NCBI GenBank assembly: GCA_017999365.1
Contig: JAGNLW010000001.1
Span: 380,239-444,238 of the forward strand
Source of the DNA: Candidatus Aminicenantota bacterium
GTDB taxonomy: Bacteria > Acidobacteriota > Aminicenantia > Aminicenantales > Saccharicenantaceae
Direction: 5' to 3'
DNA: 64,000 bases
The translations under genes were made by a program, and so were the position numbers. Each line of letters begins with the position of its first letter. The first letter of the stretch is position 1. The notes below the pieces were generated by a model. That model was given only the letters and a program-made list of their open reading frames with translations. It had not been told where the DNA came from and searched no databases. Positions 53,177-60,029 of the stretch are shown here, in pieces.

Positions 53177-54481
53177 TTAGATCTCCTTGAAGAGGTAGGC
53201 CGCGCCGCGGTCGGTGCCGCTGCCGTCCTCGCCGGTCGCCCCGCCGAGGATGTAGCCGCCGAAGGCGTCGACGGCCACGCCGAACTGGTCGCTGTTGGAG
53301 CCGTCGCTCGCCCGCAGGATCTGGACCTCGCCCCAGGCGCCGGGGCCGCCCTCGTTCTCGCCGAAGGCGTAGACCTGGCCGCGCTCGGTGCCGCCGCCCC
53401 GGCTGTAGGGGGCGGAAGCGACGACGTGGCTCCCGTAGAGGGCCACGTCCAGGCCGAACAGGTCGTCGTCGCGGGCGTCGGACGCCGTCAGGACGGCGAC
53501 CTGGCCCCAGGCGTCGGCCCCGCCCTCGTCCCGGCCGAAGACGTAGACGGCGCCGCGGTCGGTCCCGGCCCCGTCGTGCCAGGGCGCGCTGACGACGGCC
53601 CGGGTCCCCCGGACCGCGACCGAAGTGCCGAACCAGGAGTTGTCCTGCGGGTCGGAGGGCGCGATCTTCTTGACCAGGCCCCAGGCGTCCGCGCCCCCGA
53701 GATCGCGGGCGTAGACCCGGACGGCGCCCCGGTTGCCGCCGACGGTGTCCTCGCCGGGGGCGCCAACGAGGGCGATATCGCCGCCGATGTCGACGCTGTA
53801 GCCGTACTGGTCGGTGTCGCCGGGCTCGTCGGACAGGAGCCGGACGACCTGGCCCCAGGCGTTCGCGCCGCCCTGGTCGCGGCGGAAGATGTAGGCGGCG
53901 CCCTCCTGATCGGTGGCCCCGGCATAGCCCTCGGCGCCGACGATGAGGGTATCGCCGTCGAGGGCGACGGAGATGCCGAAGTCGTCGCCGTCGGCGGCGC
54001 CTGAGGCCCGCAGGCGGGCCACCTGGCCCCAAGCGTCGGTCCCGCCCTGGTTGCGGTAGAAAATGTAGACGGCGCCGCGGTCGGCGCCCGCGCCGTCCTC
54101 GGAAGCCGCTCCGACGGCGGCGGTGTCGCCCGAGATGTCGACGGAGATGCCGAACAGGTCCCCGGCGGCCGCGTCGGCGGCGACGAGCCTGACGACCTCG
54201 CCCCAACCGTCGGTCCCGCCCTCGGTCCGGGCGAAGATGTAGGCGGCGCCGGCGTTGGAGCCCTCGTCGTCGTCTCCGGGAGAGCCGACGATGGCGAATT
54301 CGGCGCCGAGGGCGACGGCGATGCCGAAGGTGTCGTAATCGGCCGCGTCGGCCGCGACGAGCTTCTTGAGGGACTGGAAAGCGCTCTCCACAGGCGGCTC
54401 CTCGTCGGCCGAGCAGGCGGAGAGGACGCCGAGGGCGAGGGCAACGGTCAGGAGCAGGGCGCCGGTCCTATACGGTCTCAT
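53177..54481 (-). CDS. FG-GAP repeat lipoprotein (seven-bladed propeller)
   Basis: 434 residues from the ATG at 54481 (AAAGG 8 bp upstream); an upstream in-frame start would add a non-signal leader. Lipobox LALGVLSAC. Seven repeats of about 55 residues start with the pattern LxASDAxDxDxFGxSVAL and include AAYIFxRDQGGxDAWGQV, as in integrin-like FG-GAP beta-propellers with calcium-binding DxDxDG turns. Predicted surface or periplasmic adhesion/binding protein. First of a gene set with the ATP-grasp and GspG-like genes (4-bp gap). Confidence 0.88.
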   Translation of the reverse strand: MRPYRTGALLLTVALALGVLSACSADEEPPVESAFQSLKKLVAADAADYDTFGIAVALGAEFAIVGSPGDDDEGSNAGAAYIFARTEGGTDGWGEVVRLVAADAAAGDLFGISVDISGDTAAVGAASEDGAGADRGAVYIFYRNQGGTDAWGQVARLRASGAADGDDFGISVALDGDTLIVGAEGYAGATDQEGAAYIFRRDQGGANAWGQVVRLLSDEPGDTDQYGYSVDIGGDIALVGAPGEDTVGGNRGAVRVYARDLGGADAWGLVKKIAPSDPQDNSWFGTSVAVRGTRAVVSAPWHDGAGTDRGAVYVFGRDEGGADAWGQVAVLTASDARDDDLFGLDVALYGSHVVASAPYSRGGGTERGQVYAFGENEGGPGAWGEVQILRASDGSNSDQFGVAVDAFGGYILGGATGEDGSGTDRGAAYLFKEI

Positions 54482-54582
54482 GGTCTGGCCTTTCGTGGAC
54501 GGAGGGACTTGGGGACGATCTGACAACTACTTTTGCAGATAAACCGTTCCCTGTCAAACCGCCGGCGGGAGCGGGCGGAGGT

Positions 54583-55503
54583 TCAGCGCAGGGGGACGGC
54601 GCGGGAGGGCTCGCGGCCGATGCCCTCGACGGTCAGACGGTCTTCCGTCAGCGTCACGACCGCGGCCGCGGAGGCATCGGCCGACTCGACCATGCCGGTG
54701 AAGGTCAGGTAGGCGATGCCGTTCCTAACGGCCAGCCCGCCTTCGTGGTTGTGCCCCCCAAGATAGGCTTTGACGCAGGGGTGCCGCTCGAGGAGGGCGA
54801 CGACCTCCTCGTCGTTCCACAGGTTGTGTCCGGCCGGGGGGTGGACGGGGAAGTGGCAGAAGACGAGGACCTGGAGGCCGTCGCGGTCCGCGGCCGCGAG
54901 CTCACGCTCGAGGAAGGCCAGCTGGGCCCGGCCGATCCCGCCGTTCCACTTCGTGGCGTTGGGACGGCCGGCGGCTTGGAGGGCGGTGAACAGGGCCTCG
55001 GATTCGCGGGCCAGGCCCTCGTCCTTGGGGAAGTTGACGCCGAGCTCGTCGCCGTTGAGGACGATGAAACGCCGATCCCCTTCCGAAAAGGCGTAGTACC
55101 CGGAGGCGAGGCCCAAGCGGTCGAGAAGGCCGGCCTTGCGGCCGGCGGCGACGTCGTAGTCGTGGTTGCCGATGACGAAGCGCACCGGCGCCCGGGAGTG
55201 GGCGAACACGGGCAGGATGAGGTCGTAGCTTGCGGCGTCGCGATCGATGAGGTCGCCGAGATGGACGACGAAACGGACGCCCCTGGCGTTGAAGAGGTCG
55301 AGGGCCCGGCGGAGCTTGAGCCAGGACCGGTCGAAGAAGCGGGTCCCGGAGGGCGGGACGGCGGCGAATTGACAGTCGGAGACGATCCCGAAGGTCACGG
55401 CCCGGGGGGCGCGTCGGGCGCATCCGGCCGGGAGGAGAGCCAGCGAGAGGGCCAGAGCGGCCGGAAGGGCTCGGGCCGGGAGAACGGGGCGGCGGCGGGG
55501 CAC
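54583..55503 (-). CDS. Calcineurin-like phosphoesterase lipoprotein (ADPRibase-Mn/CDP-alcohol diphosphatase-like)
   Basis: 306 residues with a lipobox (ALLPAGC). Metal-site motifs IVSDCQ, HLGDLIDR, GNHDYD, CHFPVHP and GGHNHEGG are present. The additional KWNGGIGRAQLAFLERELA and LWNDEEVVALLER motifs point to the Mn2+-dependent ADP-ribose/CDP-alcohol diphosphatase branch rather than CpdA; this subfamily call is moderately supported. Acts on phosphodiesters, probably in the periplasm. GTG start; the thioredoxin-like gene ends 4 bp upstream, so they are probably one unit. Confidence 0.82.
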   Translation of the reverse strand: MPRRRPVLPARALPAALALSLALLPAGCARRAPRAVTFGIVSDCQFAAVPPSGTRFFDRSWLKLRRALDLFNARGVRFVVHLGDLIDRDAASYDLILPVFAHSRAPVRFVIGNHDYDVAAGRKAGLLDRLGLASGYYAFSEGDRRFIVLNGDELGVNFPKDEGLARESEALFTALQAAGRPNATKWNGGIGRAQLAFLERELAAADRDGLQVLVFCHFPVHPPAGHNLWNDEEVVALLERHPCVKAYLGGHNHEGGLAVRNGIAYLTFTGMVESADASAAAVVTLTEDRLTVEGIGREPSRAVPLR

Positions 55504-55507
55504 GGGC

Positions 55508-55912
55508 CTACTTCACGGCGCAGCGGCGGGCGAAGTCCTCGAGCTGTCCCTGGGAGAGACCGCGGTGATAGACGCCGTCGAGGCGGCGGACGAGGGCTCC
55601 CTTCTCGAAGAACAGGACCGTCGGGAAGACCTGGATGCCGTACTTGTCGGTCAGAGGGTGGTCGTCGTCCACGATGATGCGGGCGTAGCAGGGGTCGCCG
55701 GCGGCGGCGTGTTTGCGGAAGACCGAGAGGAAGGCCTGGGAGAACGGGCACCACGAGGCGTAGAACAGGACCATGAGCTTGTCCCGCGAGGCGATGGCCG
55801 CGTCGAGCTCGGCGTCGCTCCCGAGCAGGACGCAGGCGTCCGGCCCGGCGGCGGGGGCGCCGTCGCCGGACGGATCGCCGAAGAGGGATTTGAGGGCGTT
55901 GCGGAAGGCCAT
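55508..55912 (-). CDS. Thioredoxin-fold protein with monothiol CPFS active site
   Basis: 134 residues from the ATG at 55912 (AGGAG 6 bp upstream). The thioredoxin core is visible: LMVLFYASWCPFSQAFLSV and GIQVFPTVLFFEKG with the cis-Pro. The active site is Cys-Pro-Phe-Ser instead of CxxC (Cys55, Ser58), so dithiol chemistry is excluded and glutaredoxin-like monothiol, isomerase or binding functions are possible. No signal peptide is apparent. It is upstream of the phosphoesterase gene. Confidence 0.85.
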   Translation of the reverse strand: MAFRNALKSLFGDPSGDGAPAAGPDACVLLGSDAELDAAIASRDKLMVLFYASWCPFSQAFLSVFRKHAAAGDPCYARIIVDDDHPLTDKYGIQVFPTVLFFEKGALVRRLDGVYHRGLSQGQLEDFARRCAVK

Positions 55913-56015
55913 GCGAACTCCTCTCGCGGTTCGGGACGATACGGCGTTTCGGACGTCCATATTAACAGGAACGGCGCGTGGGGCCAAATCCTGACGACCG
56001 GAGGACGGACAGGGA

Positions 56016-56705
56016 CTACGGACCCGTCCCCCGCAAGACGAGGTCGTCGAAGGCCCCGGTGTCGTCGAACGAGCCGACGCCGACGAGGCCGTGGGCGCCG
56101 GGACGGACCCGCGCGGTCAGGATGGGCGTCTCCATATCGTCGAGATAGGCCCGGACCTCCCCCGTCCGGGCGTCCCCGGTCACCTTGAAAGCGTGCCAGG
56201 CGCGGTCGGTCAGGCGGAAGACGGACCCTCCGGCCGGTTCGGCGTTGATCTTGACCCGGTCGGCGCCGTCGACCAGGCCGATGATGTTGTGGACGGCGTC
56301 GCTCGAACCCGCGAAGTGGACGTAGGCGAAATGCGCCGGATCGAGGTAGTGGAAGACGACGCATAGGTCGCGGACGGCGGAGGCGGGATCGGCGTCGCAC
56401 CGGAGGCGCCCGGTGAGCTCGAACGACGAGACGTCGTGGCCCGTCCAAAGGGAGACGGAGGTCGGGGCGCGGACGGGGCCGGGCGTGCCGGGGGCCGTCA
56501 GCTCGTAGACGAGGGAGGGACCGTCGGCGGCGACGCGCCAGTGGGCGGGGTCGTTCGGCGCCCAGCCCGCGGCCGTTCCGTCCTCGAAATCGGCCGAAGC
56601 CATGAGCGGCAGGCCGGGAGAGGACGGGCGGCAGGACAAGGCGGCGAGCGCGAAGAGGACGGCGAGACCGATGCCGGGCCCGGCGTCGGACCGGCGGGGT
56701 CTCAA
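56016..56705 (-). CDS. Lipoprotein with concanavalin/laminin-G-like domain
   Basis: 229 residues from a TTG at 56705 that overlaps the aldo/keto reductase stop (TTGA). Lipobox AVLFALAALSC. The mature part, ADFEDGTAAGWAPNDPAHW to the end, has beta-sandwich features of the laminin-G/concanavalin type (related to family 16-like or 3-keto-disaccharide hydrolase domains), including AWHAFKVTGDARTGEVRAY. No catalytic residues can be assigned. TTG is inferred because no ATG fits; a purine-rich GGGGAAG lies upstream. Possibly binds or processes glycans. Confidence 0.7.
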   Translation of the reverse strand: MRPRRSDAGPGIGLAVLFALAALSCRPSSPGLPLMASADFEDGTAAGWAPNDPAHWRVAADGPSLVYELTAPGTPGPVRAPTSVSLWTGHDVSSFELTGRLRCDADPASAVRDLCVVFHYLDPAHFAYVHFAGSSDAVHNIIGLVDGADRVKINAEPAGGSVFRLTDRAWHAFKVTGDARTGEVRAYLDDMETPILTARVRPGAHGLVGVGSFDDTGAFDDLVLRGTGP

Positions 56706-57742
56706 CCGGCTTCCCCGTCCCGATAGCCGGGCCGCATCCAGGGCACGCCGAGACCGGCATGGAAGGGCTCGAGCTTGACGGCCAAGCGGGCCATCTCGTC
56801 CTGCGAGAGGGGCTCGAAGGCCCGGAGCAGGGCAGCGTTCTTGCGGACCACCTCGACGCTGTCCGTGCCGACGACCGCGGCGTGGACGAGGGGCAAGCTC
56901 AGGGCGTAGCGGATGAGGTCGGCCGGGTCGAGGCCGGGGACGGTCTCGCGGGGGCGCACGGCCTTGATGATCATGACGCCCATCCCGCGAGCCGCGGCGG
57001 CCGGGACGGCCCCGCGTTCGAAGTCGCCGCGCCGCTCCGAATAGTGGTTGAGGGCGATGAGCATGGTGTCGAAGTCGTGACGGCGGGCGGCTTCGGCCAT
57101 GGCCGCGGCGTCGAGGTGCCCGGTGAAGCCGACGAACCGGGCGATCTTCCGCTCCTTGATCTCGCGCAGGGCCTCGAGGGCGCCGCCGGGCATGCCGAGG
57201 GCGTCGAGGTCGGCCATCGACTCGACGAGGTGGACCTGGTAGAGGTCGAGGCGGTCGGTGCGCAGGCGCTTGAGGCTCTCCTCGAGCTGGCGCATGACGC
57301 CGTCGCGGTCGCGGGCCTCGAACTTCGTGGCCAGGAAGACCTCCTTGCGGCGTGTCGCCAGGGCCCGGCCGAGGCGCTCCTCGCTGACGATGGACTTGTT
57401 GGTGTAGTTGTAGGCCGTGTCCCAGTAGTAGAAGCCGTGGTCGAGCGCGGCGTGGAGGATGCGCTGGGCCTCGTCCTCGTCGGCGACGGCGCAGAAGCGG
57501 CTGCCGAGGCCGATGCCGATGCGCGGCACGGCTACGCCCGTCTTGCCGAGGACGGACGTCGGCAGCCCCTTGGCGTCGTAAGGGCCGGCGCCGGGACCGT
57601 CCCCGCGGGCAACCGTCCCACTTGCTCTTGCGATGGGGCTGTCCCCGTGGGCGGCGGTCCCTCTCGGAGTGATGGCGGGAATCGCCGCCCCGGCGGCCAT
57701 GGTCTTCAGGAATTCCCGCCTGCGGATGCGCGTCTGTCCCAT
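56702..57742 (-). CDS. Aldo/keto reductase with Tat signal peptide
   Basis: 346 residues. Tat motif RRREFLKTMAAGAAIPA followed by the AKR fold: YYWDTAYNYTNKS with the Asp and Tyr of the tetrad, LATKFEARDRDG (Lys), DLYQVHLVESM (His). Located in the periplasm after folding, cofactor loading in the cytoplasm presumably with NADPH. Residues about 28-50 (a Gly/Arg/Ala-rich linker) are encoded by a palindrome-bounded 69-bp stretch that looks like an inserted repeat. Stop overlaps the downstream lipoprotein start. Confidence 0.9.
   Translation of the reverse strand: MGQTRIRRREFLKTMAAGAAIPAITPRGTAAHGDSPIARASGTVARGDGPGAGPYDAKGLPTSVLGKTGVAVPRIGIGLGSRFCAVADEDEAQRILHAALDHGFYYWDTAYNYTNKSIVSEERLGRALATRRKEVFLATKFEARDRDGVMRQLEESLKRLRTDRLDLYQVHLVESMADLDALGMPGGALEALREIKERKIARFVGFTGHLDAAAMAEAARRHDFDTMLIALNHYSERRGDFERGAVPAAAARGMGVMIIKAVRPRETVPGLDPADLIRYALSLPLVHAAVVGTDSVEVVRKNAALLRAFEPLSQDEMARLAVKLEPFHAGLGVPWMRPGYRDGEAG
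57593..57661. repeat. Palindrome-bounded 69-bp segment within the aldo/keto reductase gene
   Basis: On the minus strand it starts GGGACCGCCGCCCACGGGGA and ends CGCGGGGACGGTCCC, so the ends are inverted (GGGACCG / CGGTCCC). The length is 23 codons exactly. It encodes the linker between the Tat signal and the AKR domain and contains the GGGGAC motif seen at repeat edges elsewhere. Insertion is inferred, not proven. Confidence 0.5.
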
Positions 57743-57806
57743 GGCTCTCCCCTCCTCGGGTCGTTTTTGCTATATTATCCACAATTCCGCCGCCAATAAG
57801 AAATGA

Positions 57807-57862
57807 GAAGGTACCTGGTCTTTACAAACGTGCTTTTCCCCCTGGCGGTGTAAAGACCTGGC
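57807..57862. repeat. R2 element, copy 1 (56 bp)
   Basis: Contains a perfect 10-bp inverted repeat GGTCTTTACA (57817-57826) / TGTAAAGACC (57849-57858). It matches the reverse complement of 59973-60028 at 49 of 56 positions. Lies in the 148-bp gap before the alpha/beta-hydrolase gene. Confidence 0.8.
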
Positions 57863-57890
57863 ACTTTTATAGGCCCGAAAGGAGTCCCCC

Positions 57891-58772
57891 ATGAAGCACG
57901 GACAACACGGCAGCCAGGCGGTCGCGGCGGCGCTTCTCGTCACCGTCCTGGCCGCCGCCTGCGGAGGTGATCGGATGAGCGTCACGATCGAGCGCAAGAC
58001 CTGCCGGGCCGCCGACGGCGTCGAGCTCGTCTATTCGGTCGCCGGACGCGGCGAGCCGGCCCTCGTGTTCGTCCACGGCGGCCTCGCCAACCGGGGCTTC
58101 TGGGACGGCCAGCTGAGGGAGTTCGGCGCCCATTGCAAGGTCATCGCCCTCGATCTCCCGGGCCACGGCGAGTCCGGCTCCGACCGGACGAAGTGGGGCT
58201 TGCCCGAGTTCGGCGCGGACGTCAAAGCCGTGGTCGAGGCCGAGAAGGCGGACAAGGTCATCCTCTTCGGCAACTCCCTCGGCGGTCCGGTGATCGTCGA
58301 AGCGGCCCTGCTCCTCGGGGACCGGGCCCTCGGAGTGGTCGGCGTCGATACGTTCCAGCTGCTCGATATGACCGTCGCGCCCGAGGAGGTTCGCCAGCGG
58401 GCCGAGCTCTTCGAGAAGGATTACGCCGGCGCCCTGAGATCCATGGTCTCCATGCTCTTCCACAAGGACGCCGATCCGGACGTCGTGGCCGACGCCGAGA
58501 AGCGCATGTCCGGGACACCGCCGGCCGCGGCCAAGGCCATGTTCCTGGGCATGACCGGCTACGAACAAGGCGCCTCGGTCCGCCGCCTGACCGTCCCGCT
58601 GCGGACGATCAACGGCGACCTTTTCCCGACCGACACCGAGGCCAACCGCGAGGTCAGGCCGGATTTCGAAGCCCTCGTCATGACGCACATGGGCCACTAT
58701 CCCATGCTCGAGCGGCCCGCGGAGTTCAACCGGCTGGTCGCCGAAACGGTGGCGGCCCTCACGAAGAAGTGA
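57891..58772 (+). CDS. Alpha/beta-hydrolase lipoprotein
   Basis: 293 residues. Signal with lipobox (LLVTVLAAAC). Fold motifs: LVFVHGGLANRGFW (oxyanion), LDLPGHGESGSD, FGNSLGGPVIVEA with nucleophile Ser, and MTHMGHYPMLERP with the catalytic His. Likely periplasmic esterase or related hydrolase; substrate unknown. GAAAGGAG precedes the ATG, right after an R2 repeat. The 3' end overlaps the convergent acyltransferase gene by 14 bp. Confidence 0.88.
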   Translation: MKHGQHGSQAVAAALLVTVLAAACGGDRMSVTIERKTCRAADGVELVYSVAGRGEPALVFVHGGLANRGFWDGQLREFGAHCKVIALDLPGHGESGSDRTKWGLPEFGADVKAVVEAEKADKVILFGNSLGGPVIVEAALLLGDRALGVVGVDTFQLLDMTVAPEEVRQRAELFEKDYAGALRSMVSMLFHKDADPDVVADAEKRMSGTPPAAAKAMFLGMTGYEQGASVRRLTVPLRTINGDLFPTDTEANREVRPDFEALVMTHMGHYPMLERPAEFNRLVAETVAALTKK

Positions 58773-59463
58773 GCTCGGACGCGATGGCGTCCCGGACGCG
58801 CTCGATGAGCGCCGGCATCGTCTCGGGTGTTTGCCCGGCGACGGCGACGGGCTCGTGGAAGACGATCCGCACGACGCCCGGCCGGATCGATCGACGGCCG
58901 CGCGGCATCAGCTCGTAGGTCCCCTGGACCGACACCGGGACGATGGGCGCTCCGGTTTCGAGGGCCAGGAAGAAGCCGCCGCGCCGGAACGGCAGCAGCG
59001 TCCCTTCCCAGCTCCGCGTGCCCTCGGGATAGACGAGGAACGAATAGCCTTTCGTTCTGATGAGATCGGCCGCGCGGGCGATGCTCTTCCGGCCCTCGCC
59101 GACGCCCTCCTTGTCGAGCGGCACGTATCCGGCGAAACGCATGCCCAGCCCCATGACGGGGATCCGGAAGACGAACCGCTTGACGATGAACCGGACCGGC
59201 CGGTCGACGACCGTCACGAGCATCGGCGCGTCGAGGAAGCTCACGTGGTTGGACATGAAGACGCAGGGCGTGCGGCGGTCCAACCGCTCGAGCCCGCTCA
59301 CCTCGACGCGGATGCCGAGCAAGGCCCGGCCCGCGCGCATCATCCAGCGGCCGTAGACGAGGAACCCGTCGCGCCAGCCCACGAGCGCGCAGACGAGGAG
59401 GACCGGGATGCCGAGGAGGGCCAGGATCGTCAGGACGACGCCGGCGGCGATGGTACGGATCAT
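58759..59463 (-). CDS. plsC: 1-acylglycerol-3-phosphate acyltransferase (PlsC family)
   Basis: 234 residues from the ATG at 59463 (a TTG at 59469 adds two). TM-like N-terminus (LTILALLGIPVLLVCALVGW), then the NHxxxxD-type motif SNHVSFLDAPML and VYPEGTRSWEG, plus RFAGYVPLDKEG and IVPVSVQG. Acylates lysophosphatidate at sn-2 at the inner membrane, providing phosphatidate; other lysophospholipid acyltransferases share the motifs. Lies between the hydrolase gene and tRNA-Lys. Confidence 0.92.
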   Translation of the reverse strand: MIRTIAAGVVLTILALLGIPVLLVCALVGWRDGFLVYGRWMMRAGRALLGIRVEVSGLERLDRRTPCVFMSNHVSFLDAPMLVTVVDRPVRFIVKRFVFRIPVMGLGMRFAGYVPLDKEGVGEGRKSIARAADLIRTKGYSFLVYPEGTRSWEGTLLPFRRGGFFLALETGAPIVPVSVQGTYELMPRGRRSIRPGVVRIVFHEPVAVAGQTPETMPALIERVRDAIASELTSS

Positions 59464-59506
59464 GCGCAACGATGATATCTCTTTCGGCGGGGGGACAAAA
59501 GAAAAA

Positions 59507-59579
59507 TGACCCGCGTAGGACTCGAACCTACAACCCGCAGATTAAGAGTCTGCTGCTCTACCAATTGAGCTAGCGGGCC
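59507..59579 (-). tRNA. tRNA-Lys (anticodon CUU)
   Basis: 73-nt cloverleaf on the minus strand. Acceptor arm GGCCCGC / GCGGGTC with one G-U pair, D arm GCTC...GAGC, anticodon stem GCAGA / TCTGC with loop CTCTTAA giving anticodon CTT, T arm GTAGG TTCGAGT CCTAC. Discriminator base A; CCA is not encoded. A T-rich stretch follows the 3' end and may act as terminator. Reads AAG codons, abundant in this GC-rich genome. Confidence 0.96.
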
Positions 59580-59672
59580 AAAAAAATCCCCTCTAGGATA
59601 GACGAGTCGGGGCCGCTTGTCAAACCCCCGCGGCGTGTTCCCGGGGACCGCGTTTTGGGTTATCATCGGGGC

Positions 59673-59966
59673 ATGGCGGACGAGCCCGGCGATCCCTTCG
59701 AGCTGCCCATCGACGGCGTTCTCGACCTCCACGCCTTCAGCCCCAAGGACGTCCGCGACCTCGTGCCCGAGTACATCGGCGAGTGCCTGGCCTGCGGCGT
59801 CACCGAGTTGCGCATCATCCACGGCAAGGGCACGGGGACGCTCAAGGCCGTCGTCCGGTCGCTCCTCGAGAAGGACCCGCGGGTGACGTCCTTCCGCGAC
59901 GCCGGGCTGGGCGGCGGGAGCTGGGGCGCGACGGAAGTCACCCTGAAGCCCGCTTCGCGCCCCTGA
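59673..59966 (+). CDS. Stand-alone Smr-domain protein
   Basis: 97 residues from the ATG at 59673. It contains VLDLHAFSPKDVRDLVPEY and LRIIHGKGTGTLKAVVRSL, the DLH and HGKGTG signatures of the Smr (MutS2 C-terminal) domain. The fold has nuclease or RNA-binding activity in relatives; here it is present without MutS2. An upstream start at 59655 is possible. The R2 repeat begins 6 bp after its stop. Lies between tRNA-Lys and the DUF5916 gene, convergent with the latter. Confidence 0.88.
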   Translation: MADEPGDPFELPIDGVLDLHAFSPKDVRDLVPEYIGECLACGVTELRIIHGKGTGTLKAVVRSLLEKDPRVTSFRDAGLGGGSWGATEVTLKPASRP

Positions 59967-59972
59967 AATGGG

Positions 59973-60028
59973 GCCAGGTCTTTACACTTCCAGGGAGAAA
60001 AGCCGGTTTGTAAAGATCAGGTCCCTTC
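59973..60028. repeat. R2 element, copy 2 (56 bp, inverted)
   Basis: Reverse-complement relative of 57807-57862 (49/56). Contains GGTCTTTACA (59977-59986) and the mismatched TGTAAAGATC (60009-60018). It ends right at the DUF5916 stop codon. Confidence 0.8.
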
Positions 60029-60029
60029 T

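Noticed and set aside
53177..54481. Direct DNA repeats as a tandem array
   Set aside because: They are the coding repeats of seven FG-GAP blades, imperfect at DNA level, not a satellite or CRISPR.
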